A DNA stretch of 64,000 nucleotides from Cyanidiococcus yangmingshanensis (GCA_013995675.1 VWRR01000017.1:124001-188000), one strand, 5' to 3'. Positions 33,431 through 44,075 are shown, counted from the stretch's first letter. Numbers and translations: made by a program. Notes: generated by a model not told the origin, from the sequence alone.

Positions 33431-34041
33431 TCGCTGGTATGGTGCTCCCTGTCGTCACCGAGGTCGGCAGAGGTGTCTTTTTCGTAGGCTGAGTGCAACA
33501 CGACCCGGCGCTCACGCGCTATCCACTTGTCCAAGAGTCTGTAGATGAAGAAAACTCCGTCAATAGCAATGACGGTCAAAGAATGTGTTGACTCGAGCAG
33601 AGAGGAACCCAAACGTCAAACCGTGGACCTAGACAAGCGTTGCAGAACGACCGAGATAGACCGTCGAGCGTCGACAGCCGACGAATGGCTAGCTCGACCA
33701 GCACCGTTGTAGGTCTAGAGCATTGGCGCTCGAGGGAACGGTTCCTTTCGCTTTTCAGCCATAGGAATAGCTCAGGGTGATTGAAGGGTCTTGAAGGACA
33801 GGTGATTCGACGCTGACGCTTCGTGCCTTGCTCGCTTCTGGTAAAGTTGCCACGTGGCAAGGCGAAACCGTGTGTGTAGTTCAGCGGAGGCGCACCCCAC
33901 GTTCTCGTGCGTCACCGCTCAGAGACACTCCGGCCAGCTTGAATGCTGGTGTGGACTCGCTTGTCCTAAACACGTGGTCTAGACAGGTTCTGCCTTATCT
34001 GTAACGTGGTGTGCGGGTGACGCTCATCAACGCCGACAACC
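33431..34041. other. Divergent spacer between Obg and Nup42-like genes
   Basis: About 610 bases contain no supported gene. It should hold both promoters, but no clear motif stands out. Confidence 0.45.
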
Positions 34042-35263
34042 ATGGTCGTCTGTCGCTATTACTTACTGGGAAACTGTAAGTTTGGAGACCGTTGTCGGTT
34101 TGAGCACCCTCCTGGTTTGGAAGGGAGCGGCGCCCGACAGCGTTCTGGAGCAGCTTCGTCGAACGCTGTGGAGCCATCGAGCGCTCGCATCCAGCGCCAA
34201 GCGAATAGCTCGCAGGACGCGATGATTGACCACACGACCTTGTCGCAAGGCGCTGCTGCAGGCGGGTTTATGAGTGCTCCTGGAGGATCCTGGGGTGTCT
34301 CTGGTCCGAACTCTTTTGGGATGGTACCAGCGGGTTCATCAACGGGGCGTGTCGGTCCAGCGACTGTCCAGGGAACTGGACGTGGTGCCGGCAACCGGAA
34401 GAGTCTCTGGGAATGGTGGCTCGAGGGCCATCAAGCGGGGGTGTGGCCCTTCTCCTGTTATGGAAACACCTATGCGAAAAACGCGCTTCGAGGCGTCGAT
34501 GTCTCTTTCGAGGAACTCCGGGCTGACGCTTATGCCGGCTGTGCAGTTCCAGGGGGCATCCATTGAGCAGGTTGAGGCCCAGGAAGCAAGTCGCGTTCAA
34601 CAGGCGTTGGAGACTGCGCAGCAAGTTCTCCAGAGGCAGATGAATCGACAGGCGGCTCGCTCGATGCAGGGCGTTTCGATGGGGTCTTTCCCAACCCATT
34701 CATTGTCTTCGACATCGACACCAACGACAGCAACCATGACAGCAGCGCATACACTAGGACAGATGGACCCAGCGGCGTTTACAGGAGCGGTCCCAACTTC
34801 GATGATGTCTTTTGGCCCAGCGATGCCGACGCCAATGCCTGACATGGGCTTGGCATTCCCTGACGGTCGGGCTGCATCATCATCATCACCATACATGCAA
34901 ATGGGTGCAATGACTGCATCAGGACCCTCTGCCTTGGGTGCTTCAAACTCGGATCAAGCGGTGGGATCATTTTCCTTTCCCAACGAGCGTGCCTGGTCGG
35001 AAACCGCACCCGCTTCAGCAGCAGAGGGATTCGCCAACCATGCTTTTGGCCCAGCAACAACGTCTTCTATGGGTGAACAGTCATCCTCATTGGTGTCTTC
35101 ACACACAGAAGCTACAGCAGGATCGTTGAACGGTCATGCATCTATGAATGGGCCACCGAGAGACCCAGAGCATCTCAGCGAGAGCGCCATGAATGCGTAT
35201 CGCTCGAAGACCTTCACCAAGGGTGCTGTGCCCGAGACGCCACCTCCTTCACACTTATGTTAA
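34042..35263 (+). CDS. Nup42/NUPL2-like CCCH zinc finger nucleoporin, one frame break
   Basis: ATG 34042 opens with VCRYYLLGNCKFGDRCRFEHP, split here as VCRYYLLGNC and KFGDRCRFEHP, the N-terminal CCCH finger of NUPL2/Nup42, which docks Gle1 at the cytoplasmic face of the pore during mRNA export. The WPFSCYG and SFEELRADAY segment matches plant and animal relatives. The frame then breaks between about 34530 and 34563, and the +1 frame continues with a helix (IEQVEAQEASRVQQALE) and a long Ser/Met/Gly-rich region with a few FG-like spots. It ends in TFTKGAVPETPPPSHLC, like the C-terminal Gle1-binding end of Nup42. About 406 residues in all. The family call rests on both ends agreeing. Confidence 0.78.
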
Positions 35264-36040
35264 AGTTCATGGATGTTTGTGAAACACCCTACGACAATCA
35301 TAGCAGCATGGACTTGAGTCGATCTGGTTTGTCGGAGCGACGACGGTTGCCTGGCGCAGCTCGCCAAGCACGAACTCGTGGACGTTCATCGCGTTTTCCC
35401 AAAGACCACGCCTCGAGCATGTCTGAATCAGAAGCTATTCTGCCCATGAACATGCTATAAAATCAATGCAATCGTTTCATCGGAACCGTTTAAAAAGGAA
35501 GCGTTGATGCAAAGTTCAGGGAGAAGGGAGGTTCGTGCTCGGACCAGTGCATAGCGTTGGTCGCATCCCAGAGACACGAACACGGCCACTGGAGGGGTGA
35601 TCCCCGAAGCATCACAGAAATCGCTCTGTTCTCTATCCATATCACTTCATCGTCCGATCCTTTTATGAACTGCAAACATCCGTGGAAACGCTCCGGTCCA
35701 AGAGACAGCTCCATGACGAAGGTGCGACCCTGTTATCGAGGCCCCAGCCAAAACGAAAGTCCCCTCTCGCTCTCGTGGACTTGGCTTGGCCTCTCAAACA
35801 TGTGCACTATCAGCAGCCGTACCATCCCATATTCAAGACGACTCTCCAATTATCCAAACGTCTCGTCCAATGACGTGGTTATCGGTTTCGGAAAACACCC
35901 AGTCTTATAGACGAACCGGATAGAAAAATGAGCGGGAAATGGCTTGGGCGAGTACGTTGTCGCGGGTGTCCCCGAGGTCGCTCCTCTGGGGTCGTCTTCG
36001 GGGCTCTGCGTTTGACGCGTTCTGATAAAGTCTCGTCGAT
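35264..36040. other. Spacer upstream of ASF1
   Basis: Several short frames occur but none is supported. No RNA gene is seen. Confidence 0.45.
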
Positions 36041-36641
36041 ATGGCTGCTGTTGATATCGTCTCTGTGGCAGTGGAGAATAACCCAGCTCCTTTTCTATCA
36101 AACTTGCGTTTCGCAATTGCGTACGAAGTACGGGAGCCGCTGAGCGACGACATCGAATGGCGCGTTGTTTACGTCGGTTCAGCGGCCTCTGAAGCCCACG
36201 ACCGAGGAACTCGATGCGGTGCTGGTACCAGCGAATGCACCAGGTCGATTTGCTTTCGTTTTAGAGGTGCCGCCACCCCGTCCGGATCGGCTTCCCGAGG
36301 AGGACGTGACTGGAGTAACGATCGTGCTGCTTACGTGCAGTTATCGAGGAGCGGAGTTCATCCGAGTCGGTTACTATTTGTGTAACGAGTATCCGCCGGA
36401 GTTTTTACGGGAGGCGGCAGTCAAGGTGAAGCAGCGTTTGACTCAGGCAGGCATGAGTGAGGCAGAGGCAGAAGCACAGGCCGCAGCGACAGTGGAGATA
36501 TCCCCACCACAGTGGGACCGCTTGGTACGCAATATCCTCGCTGATCAGCCACGAGTGACAAGGTTTCCGTGCTCTTTTGATCGAGCGACTGCTCCAAAGG
36601 CACCGTCGACGAATTTAACAACGACTGAGGGAGTGCATTGA
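36041..36641 (+). CDS. ASF1: Histone chaperone Asf1, one frame break
   Basis: Asf1 binds the H3-H4 dimer and hands it to CAF-1 and HIRA during DNA replication and repair. ATG 36041 starts the conserved core: VENNPAPFLSNLRFAIAYEV, LSDDIEWRVVYVGSA, then after the break LDAVLVPANAPGRFAF, GVTIVLLTCSYRGAEFIRVG and RNILADQPRVTRF. The core is followed by a short tail, not the long acidic tail of yeast Asf1. One extra base lies at 36202-36207 in GACCGAGG; skipping it gives HDEELD or HDRELD, in line with the family. Total length would be 199 residues. An internal stretch rich in Glu and Ala (TQAGMSEAEAEAQAAA) enlarges the loop before the last strand. Confidence 0.95.
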
Positions 36642-36860
36642 GCAGACGGCTTCGGATGCGGCAGTAGCGACTGCCTACTGCAGGTAAAACGATTCGTAAC
36701 CTGACGAGAATCGATGATGATCGTGAATGCAGAAAAGTTAGGCAGAGCAGATCGATAGAGATCAAGTAGGATTCACGAAAGCGTGACGTCCACCATCCAT
36801 GCCGGTGGCAAGGAAGCGGAACATGTCAGCGAGTAGACCTTTCGGTGACCATCGTTGTAT

Positions 36861-38036
36861 TCAGCACGGATTCGGGGTGGCTGCTCTCCGGGAAGCGTCA
36901 CCCGCGTCGGCTTCCCCCGAGGCGCTTCTCTTAAGAGCGTCGGCCTCATCTGATGGACTCGTTTCTTTTGGCAATACGGTCGATTCTTGTTGTTCCGATG
37001 CAAGTTGTGCGGCCATAGGTGCTTGCTCCATCGAGTTAGGTCTGCGCACAAGCTCCATTTCGACAGGACAGTGGTCGCTGCCGTACACGTCTGCCCGAGG
37101 ACGTACCTCCACCACCTTCCAAACGCTTGTGGTCGTCATTCGTCCAGCTTGCGTCGGAAGCAGGTCTTGCTCCGAACAGTTGTCTAGCTCAGCGACCGTT
37201 TCCTTTGCTTTCCGTTCCACCATTTCGGCACTGACGCAAAACAGGTCAATACGCCAGCCGTTGCGACGAACACCACCCACCGAGTCTCTATAGTCCCAGA
37301 ATGTGAAACGAGGCTCTGCCTTGTCCCCGTGAAGGACCAAAAAAGCATCTACGAGACCAGCCTGACGCAGGGTCTCGCGAAAGCTTTCCCGCTCCGCCCG
37401 GGTGAAACCCGCGTGACCTTGACATGCCTCGACTGCGTACACATCACGATCCTCCATGGCCACATTCATGTCACCACAGAGGATTACCCATTGTCCTTCC
37501 GCGGACAAGCGTTTGAGGTAGTCGCGAAGCGCGCAGTCCCAATGCTCGACGCGGTAACTGAGCCGCTCGCAGGCCGCAAGTCCGGCGTTCGGCACGTAAA
37601 CGTTGATCAGCACGAAATCAGGAAATTCGTAGACTATACAACGCCCTTCAGCGTCGTGCTCTGGATGACCCGGTATACCTCGGTGAATGCGCTCAGGTTG
37701 CCACTTCGAAAGCACGGCGGTACCTGAATAACCTTTGCGAGCGGTACTACAGAACCAAGTCTTGGACCGGTACTGGGGCAGGAGGAACGGACCTGGTGTT
37801 GCGCTCGATTGCAGTTTGGTCTCCTGCAGACAGACGATATCGGGGTCCGTCTTTTGGATATATTTGAGTAGAGCGCCTGACGCGGCTCGATAAGAGGCCA
37901 CGTTCCACGTCACTATTCGTAGTCTTTGGTTCGAGCGTTGCGCTTCCTCGCTCGAGGTGGGAGTTGACGGCCCTTTCTGCAGAAACGTCGTTGCCTTTTC
38001 CGAGTCAGAGCGAGCCTTTTTCGTTGGTGGTTGCAT
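36861..38036 (-). CDS. AP endonuclease, APE1/ExoIII family
   Basis: The enzyme cuts the backbone at abasic sites in base excision repair. ATG 38036 gives 391 residues. An N-terminal basic patch (PPTKKARSDSEK) looks like a nuclear signal. The catalytic domain shows IVTWNVASYRA, VCLQETKLQ (metal-binding Glu), KGYSGTAVLSK, LINVYVPNAG, ILCGDMNVAMEDRDVY (Asp and Asn), FTFWDYR, RIDLFCVS and YGSDHCPVEM with the catalytic Asp-His pair. A roughly 30-residue insert rich in Asp/Glu sits before the last motif, and a 55-residue Ser/Glu-rich tail follows. The frame is intact. It is tail to tail with ASF1 (220 bases between stops). Confidence 0.95.
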   Translation of the reverse strand: MQPPTKKARSDSEKATTFLQKGPSTPTSSEEAQRSNQRLRIVTWNVASYRAASGALLKYIQKTDPDIVCLQETKLQSSATPGPFLLPQYRSKTWFCSTARKGYSGTAVLSKWQPERIHRGIPGHPEHDAEGRCIVYEFPDFVLINVYVPNAGLAACERLSYRVEHWDCALRDYLKRLSAEGQWVILCGDMNVAMEDRDVYAVEACQGHAGFTRAERESFRETLRQAGLVDAFLVLHGDKAEPRFTFWDYRDSVGGVRRNGWRIDLFCVSAEMVERKAKETVAELDNCSEQDLLPTQAGRMTTTSVWKVVEVRPRADVYGSDHCPVEMELVRRPNSMEQAPMAAQLASEQQESTVLPKETSPSDEADALKRSASGEADAGDASRRAATPNPC

Positions 38037-38098
38037 GGTCAGTGACGTCTTCGCCCAGTGGTGTCGATCAGTGCCAAGCGCTTCTGACCGCTGTCTGC

Positions 38099-38500
38099 TC
38101 AGGGTTCCAGGGGTTTCAGCGCAGCGTGTGCTTGTGCGGGTCTTCTCTTTTGATCCAGCGGTGTCACCTCGTCGTGATGAGCGAGACGTCTCCGGGCTTC
38201 ACGGTACAATTCTAGGGCGCGAAGCAACGAGCCTTCCGTTTGCTCGGAAGACGAGACCAGCGCCTCTAGTTGCGCCAAGCTCGCGGTGCCGCACCGCTGA
38301 AGAAAGTATAACCGCAGAAAGTACACTTCCTGTTGTAGCCGCGTTCTCGGACTCTGCAAACAACCGTAGCCTTCTGCAAGCATTTCCGCTAGCAAAAGCA
38401 TACTGGGTTGATCGCCGGCGATAGCTTGCTCGCGAGTCTCTCTGAACCAGCGCGCTTCACAGAAACGAACTTGTTCAGCGAGCGGTATGCGTTCGTCCAT
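38099..38500 (-). CDS. Small helical protein, perhaps Sel1/HCP-like
   Basis: From ATG 38500 (MDERIPLAEQVRFCEARWF) this is a 133-residue, largely helical protein ending 63 bases upstream of the AP endonuclease ATG. DQPSMLLLAEMLAEGYGC is reminiscent of a Sel1-like repeat (short TPR-like helices with a LAxMxxxGxG pattern). The rest is charged, with many Arg and Glu. I infer a small protein-binding helical repeat protein; its role is unknown. Upstream in-frame codons lack a credible ATG. Confidence 0.55.
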   Translation of the reverse strand: MDERIPLAEQVRFCEARWFRETREQAIAGDQPSMLLLAEMLAEGYGCLQSPRTRLQQEVYFLRLYFLQRCGTASLAQLEALVSSSEQTEGSLLRALELYREARRRLAHHDEVTPLDQKRRPAQAHAALKPLEP

Positions 38501-39910
38501 GCACGCAAACAGCACCAGAGACTTTGTTGAAAGAAATGGCTCCCAAAGCGCCCGTTGAAAGCTAACTATAAACAAGTCCCGCCATCTGCCCTCTCAGGGT
38601 TGGAGACGACCAACGACTTCTGCTCGCGTCCGACACACCAGCACGTTCGTTTGGCACGACCGGAGGAGATTGCGGTTGCGGGTCGAGAGGTTCGGCACCG
38701 CCCCAGTTGGATTTTGCTTCGAATCACGACTTGGTCTCTCGATTTGTGCAGCATACGCTTCCTTGAATGAGTTATGGATGACCTGGGCATCGCTAGTCAT
38801 TGGTGCAGTATCGTTCCAAACGCAAGCCAGCCTATTGCAGTCCAAGCAGTCGTCCTGCTCGAAAGGCTGTTTACTTGCGAGCAAACATGTGACGAACGCA
38901 GTCTATAACTCAGATTGCGATCACGAAGAGTCCGTGCCGTTTACGACCGAGAAAACATCCCATGTGTGGCCAGACACTGCGCCAACCATAGGGGAATATC
39001 TGGGTTCATCATAATCGGCTGGAATACGATCGACCAGCGTAGGGACTCGGATGGCAATTGGTCCATGTCTCGAGGAGTGGTATGCTCAGTGGAAATGCGG
39101 AACGGTCTCGCTGATCTATGGGCCGCTTCATGGCTGGATACCTGGCCCGACCGAACACGATTCGACAGTACGTTATGCATTCGATCGAGTCGCTGCTGCC
39201 AAGCTCGTGTTCCGTGGAGCTTTTTTCGGGCCGCTGCTCGAACTCAGGAGTGGCCAACGTACCCGTCCCCGGATGCGAAGAGACTTGCATGCCTCTGAGG
39301 AGAATGCACTTGTCCAAAAGCGAAGCCGTTTCAAGCCGTCGCACAAGCTCCGTTGTGGCACCCGACGGATCACCAGCCTCGGAGGCGGAGATCGCTCGGC
39401 TCCTTTGAACATGGAAATAACTGGATAAATTCGATCAACGCTTGAACGTCCCCGAAGCGCACGGATGCAGGCTGGCGCAGCAAGCGACGACACGAGACCG
39501 ATCCGGCATGCGGTACGGCGTCGTCGCATGCCCATCGTTATGAATTCCCCAGCTGGATCCATCGACAACCATCGGTCCATGGACGTGATGCATTCAGTGG
39601 TCACCAGTCGATGCAGACATGTTTGTCGTATCCGCAAACGACCGGGAGCGCGTCAACCCGCACCATCCATTACGAATCCATGGATGCACCTAATCGTGTA
39701 TGGGCTCTAAACGCGCGAGTCCCAGGATGCTGCGACGCCCAGCGTTCGCCGTCGAATCGTTTGGCGATTTCCCGTCGCGCCAGCGTGTCCATGGACAGCA
39801 GGCCGCCATCCAATTCTGGCCATCGATGGCACGGGAACACGCATGCGTGCGTCGGCAGCCGCCGTTTTCCCTCCAAAACGTTTTTGTGTGTAGGAATAAC
39901 AACCTCACGA
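38501..39910. other. Spacer of 1.4 kb without recognised gene
   Basis: Open frames here are short and overlapping on both strands, and none has a recognisable domain. No RNA gene or repeat is seen. Confidence 0.4.
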
Positions 39911-40258
39911 ATGCGTGCACGAAATATTCTCCTCACGACATTATCTACACTTCTTTGGTCTGCGATTGTAGAAGCGGTGTCACCGACAGTGTCGCCGGCG
40001 GCGACACCAAGCAGTGCAAGTTGTGCGGCGCTGTTCACGGAGGAGCTTCCGGCGTGCGTCGGTGACATCCTCCAGGTTCCCGGTGTTTTGGCAACAGACC
40101 TTCTCAACGCTGCTCGCTATTGTGCCAGTACGGTGGTGAGTTTGATTGTTTGTGCGGCCCAGAATATAGGCTCTATTGAAACGAGTTGCGCGCCGGACCT
40201 GACGGTGATTCGGGCGTGCGTGCAGGCGGCGATTTCGAACTCGACGGGAACGCGCTAA
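39911..40258 (+). CDS. Small secreted six-cysteine protein, unknown
   Basis: ATG 39911 starts a 115-residue protein with a good secretory signal: MRARNILLTTLSTLLWSAIV, a basic start and a hydrophobic core, with cleavage plausible after the EAVS region. The mature part has six cysteines in the spacing C-x(11)-C-x(18)-C-x(8)-C-x(12)-C-x(9)-C and is otherwise Ala/Val/Thr-rich, with a possible N-glycosylation site (NST) near the end. The even number of cysteines suggests three disulfides. I do not recognise the family. It may work in the cell covering, the ER/Golgi or outside the cell. A longer frame upstream without good coding character was not used. Confidence 0.6.
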   Translation: MRARNILLTTLSTLLWSAIVEAVSPTVSPAATPSSASCAALFTEELPACVGDILQVPGVLATDLLNAARYCASTVVSLIVCAAQNIGSIETSCAPDLTVIRACVQAAISNSTGTR

Positions 40259-41504
40259 CGACGCGCCAAGGCAGTGCGCCGCTGATGAAAAATGTTCTTC
40301 TTCGTTGAGTGAGCAAAAGTCAAAGAAAGCTAGAAGGAAATGTTTTTGATGGATAGGTTTCAGGGGAGGCAACGGCGGAGGCGCCCTCACGGTTGGCGTG
40401 TTGCAGGCACGGTGCGGGCTCGACACGTTCGTCTTGGACAACACCAGGGACGCAAGTCGAGAGACGCTGGTCCAGGGCCGCAAACAGAAACCCGATGGCA
40501 TTCGTTGGGAAGGGAAGGCTGGTGGTTTTCGTGTGTGGAGGTACGCGTCGTCTCCCCATCACAGGCGGTTTCGCGTGACTGTAAATTCCATTGATCATTC
40601 GGAGCAGTATTCTTCAAATGCCTCATGACCAGATGAACAGGGGATTTGTTTGTTTATGAAGGGCTCGCTTTTCACGCATGGTCTGGTTGCAGTGGTCCGA
40701 CTCTGTCCTTATTCGGGGATTCGCTCCTTCATCAGCCAATATTTGATCGAATTCTCGAAGAGCACCGATGGGAAGGACATGCTCGATACCGTAAAAGCGT
40801 GCGCGTACATCCCTGATCGCAGGACACGACAGTGGCCTCTCAGGATTGCGAATGGCCCCTCGCGCTGTGTATAGACGCAAAAGTCAAACTGAAAACCGCC
40901 CTGGACATGGATCTCGTAACCTACAAGTCCAAATTTGTATAGAGGTTTATGAATATGCGAAAGCAGTGCGGCATGCACGCCCATACAGCGAGAACAGTCC
41001 AACTTCATCAAGTCGTAGAAGTATGCGAGCAAAGCAATTACCTTGCGTCCATACAGCGAGAACATTTCAGGGCGTCCGAACGACCAAGCTGTTCGTGTTT
41101 CGCCCGCATCGGACTGCTGGGTTTCCGAACAGGTCCAGTGCTGCCCTCTGTCGAACACACGGGTCAGTGATGATGCGCCCACCAGATGACACCATGGACC
41201 GCAGCATGGATTGCACTGAAGCATACAATCACTGGACAGGGAACAGATCGGAACGAAAACTCTTCACGTGCTGATCAGAGCGCGATTTTCCCTTCATCAC
41301 GAGCGTGACTCGCCAAACATTACCAGGGACACCTTTTGAACAGTCACTGAAAAGGTCCCGCATCCGGCGACTGCGCTAGAGTCCGCCACGGGCCTCATGA
41401 CACTCGTTTACGCATCAGGGATGGTCGCGATGCTCGAAAACGCTCCTCCACTGCTATCTATTTGGAGCGCATCGTCTCTTTTGCAGCCGCTCGTTCTGTT
41501 CTCA
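40259..41504. other. Spacer with one doubtful minus-strand ORF
   Basis: A 171-residue frame on the minus strand (40709-41224, ATG at 41224) has a hydrophobic and Cys-rich composition but no recognisable family, and it may be chance. Otherwise nothing is seen in this 1.25 kb. Confidence 0.35.
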
Positions 41505-44075
41505 CTATTGCCGACGATGATCATGATGGTGTCGGTGGTCTTCATGAGTGCATAGACTTGTCCTCGCGCAGATGGAAACGGTATCGAGGATTCGGGACGC
41601 TGCAGCCGGCAAAAGCTCCTCTCGAAACGACTCGCCACGGAGCTGTGGCGAATCCTCCTCATGAATTTGACTGCGCAATTTGGAGAATTCATGACTTGTC
41701 AAATTTTTCTGAATATGGTGTTTGGGCCAGAATTCTCCCAATAGAGCTGGTTCACTGCGTCGGCCCTCGGCCAGCTCAATACAGTGCTGTAGGAGATCGT
41801 AACATGCTTCCGGTGTCACTCGCGAATCTTGTTGATAGCTCGCATGATTCATGATGAACTGCCGCATCCAAGCTGCGAATGTGAGGAGCCTTCCGCTCGC
41901 TCGAGCGGAAACAAAGTCCAGGTAGGCACTGAGACGTGTCCGGGTCGCCTGATCCAGACCAGGCATAGCGTCGAGGTAGGCCCGCACCAGGGTCACGAGA
42001 CCAGGGTACGCCTTGCGAAACGCGTGCTTCTCACAGCACGGCTTTCCATTCATGATTTCATCAATCGTCATGAGCTCCATTGCCTCTGGATCCGGATCGG
42101 TGCAGAATCGGAACGGACAAGAACGCGATGGCGACAAGTCGGAGCGTGTCGGCGAGCCTGTGTGCTGACTCTGGAACGAGATGCAGTGTTCAGCACCGCA
42201 GGCACAACGATAGTGACACTGGACGGAGCAAGAGAGCTCCGCCTCTCTAGCGAAAATATGTTTCCGGAACCAGAACTTGCCCTGAAGCACTGCATCGCGC
42301 TGGTGCGCCTTTGCCAGATTCTCATCGATCTTCGATATCGGAATGTACAGATTCATGCCAAACGCGAGGATGCACCGCGACAGGAGCACCATGAAGACCG
42401 TGAAGGCAGCATTCTCAAAATCCGTGATCTGAAGCTCCATGGGGCGAAACTCCGTCCGCCAACCGGCACTGGTGTTCGCTCCTGTCTGTGCCGGCGGCTT
42501 AAAACGCACCGTGTTCCAGTTGGTCGACTGCAGGTTCTCGAAATGAGTCAGGGACTCTCGATCATCCACTGAGGCGAAATCATCAAAGATCACCAGCGGA
42601 TCGCGAACGAAGAGATGTGCAACATGGCGAGCCAGGCGCTCATCGACACCTGCCTCGATGAGTCGTTCATAGGAGCGCTCGTGAATCAAGACCGGTCTAT
42701 CATTGTAAAGATGCGCCTTCATTTCCGGACGATTGCTGATGAAACAGTCAATTGAGGAGTAACGCGAATTTGGTGGACACTCGTGATTACTTTCCAGAGG
42801 AGTTCGATCATCAACCGAAGCACTGATAATATTCCACCGAACGTCGGTGTTGGCAAGGAAACCACGCAATGCAGGTGTCGCTGCCGTCAGCGCCAACATG
42901 ACTGGCGCGAGTACTGCGAGCTGGTCGTAGAGATATCGGCCCTCATCCATATTCGCAGCTTGCAGCGTGATCTGGAGACAGCAGAGACCCATGCCAAATC
43001 CCATAGCATCCATGTAGATGTCCGGACTGGTGCACTTGCCATCATGATGCCGGTCGTTGAGATCAGCCAGCCCAGCCGTCTCACACAAGTGACGAGCGCC
43101 GTCCTGTTGTGCATCGTACTGCATCACCGGTTCGTGCCCATCTATCCATGTCAAAGAGATCCGCTCTTTCTCGACTTTGTCCTCGGGCTGAGAGCGCAAC
43201 CAAACCAAACCCTCCGAGGGAGTAGGTCTGGTGTTCGCAGCAGACGCCAGCTGGCCACCCGCTTTCGAGGTCAATCGATCAAGCTCCTCACTGGTTTGGC
43301 GACTGTCGACCTCAACGACTCCTCCGTGCCTCGTGCCACCCTCCCAAATTGGTATTTGAGAAGGGGTCTTCAGATCATGGTACAGCGGTACGTGAATTGC
43401 AACTGGGTGACCTCGACGTAGTCGGATATTCCGCGTCAGCGTGCCGAATCGGGGATGAGGATTAATCACAGCATCCGGTAGATAGAGGGAGCGAGCGACG
43501 GGACCGCAGACACCGCGACCCGACGGCTCACTGAAACGACCACATCCAAGTAGGGGGTACGCAGTGAGCGAAAGCACTCGCTCTCCCGGTCGAAGGACAT
43601 GGCGGATCTGGGCTCTGCGAAGGGCCATATTTTGTTCTACGAGCACGAGATCTCGCATATAGCATGAGTATGGTACACCAGGTGTGCCCTCTACCATCCA
43701 GTTCGCATATTCAGGACGCCATAGCGTCTCTGGGACCTCGACAACTGGGTGCTCGTCATCGTGACCTTCGTCATCGTCTCTGGTGAGACGTTGTTGCAGT
43801 GTCGTGACAGGAGCTTGGGTGGCCTGCTCCTCTTCCCGCTGCAGCTCGAGAATAATCTCGGGTGCTCGTAAAGACAAGTACGCTCGCCGTTCCTCTTCAT
43901 TCACGTTCAAGATGGTGTATTCGATCTCATCGCCCCATTTGAGCACGTCTCCCTGACGGTCGTGCGTCGCGATGAACACGTTCACGAACTGCTCGATGCC
44001 GTGCTCCCGAATATAGTTCAGGTGCGGCAACGAGTCCCACCAGATGAGTGGACGACCAGTCGTGAGCAGACCCAT
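41505..44075 (-). CDS. GSH1: Glutamate-cysteine ligase (gamma-glutamylcysteine synthetase)
   Basis: The enzyme makes gamma-glutamylcysteine, the rate-limiting step of glutathione synthesis. It is the animal/fungal (GCLC) type, not the plant plastid type. ATG 44075 opens with MGLLTTGRPLIWWD, the family start, followed by VLKWGDEIEYTIL, LWRPEYANWMVEGTPGVPY, YPLLGCGRF, HPRFGTLTRNIRLRRG and DAMGFGMGLCCLQITLQA. Later come the conserved FENLQSTNWNTVRFKPP and GWRTEFRPMELQITDFENAA. The protein has 856 residues, longer than the roughly 640-residue animal enzyme. Part of the excess is an acidic insert (DDDEGHDDEHPVVE), part is a His-rich tail (THEDHRHHHDHRRQ) that could bind metal. The frame is intact. 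Confidence 0.95.
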   Translation of the reverse strand: MGLLTTGRPLIWWDSLPHLNYIREHGIEQFVNVFIATHDRQGDVLKWGDEIEYTILNVNEEERRAYLSLRAPEIILELQREEEQATQAPVTTLQQRLTRDDDEGHDDEHPVVEVPETLWRPEYANWMVEGTPGVPYSCYMRDLVLVEQNMALRRAQIRHVLRPGERVLSLTAYPLLGCGRFSEPSGRGVCGPVARSLYLPDAVINPHPRFGTLTRNIRLRRGHPVAIHVPLYHDLKTPSQIPIWEGGTRHGGVVEVDSRQTSEELDRLTSKAGGQLASAANTRPTPSEGLVWLRSQPEDKVEKERISLTWIDGHEPVMQYDAQQDGARHLCETAGLADLNDRHHDGKCTSPDIYMDAMGFGMGLCCLQITLQAANMDEGRYLYDQLAVLAPVMLALTAATPALRGFLANTDVRWNIISASVDDRTPLESNHECPPNSRYSSIDCFISNRPEMKAHLYNDRPVLIHERSYERLIEAGVDERLARHVAHLFVRDPLVIFDDFASVDDRESLTHFENLQSTNWNTVRFKPPAQTGANTSAGWRTEFRPMELQITDFENAAFTVFMVLLSRCILAFGMNLYIPISKIDENLAKAHQRDAVLQGKFWFRKHIFAREAELSCSVQCHYRCACGAEHCISFQSQHTGSPTRSDLSPSRSCPFRFCTDPDPEAMELMTIDEIMNGKPCCEKHAFRKAYPGLVTLVRAYLDAMPGLDQATRTRLSAYLDFVSARASGRLLTFAAWMRQFIMNHASYQQDSRVTPEACYDLLQHCIELAEGRRSEPALLGEFWPKHHIQKNLTSHEFSKLRSQIHEEDSPQLRGESFREELLPAAASRILDTVSICARTSLCTHEDHRHHHDHRRQ

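Noticed and set aside
34075-34082. GTAAGT in the Nup42-like gene as a 5' splice site
   Set aside because: It encodes the conserved Cys-Lys-Phe of the CCCH finger and the frame continues normally.
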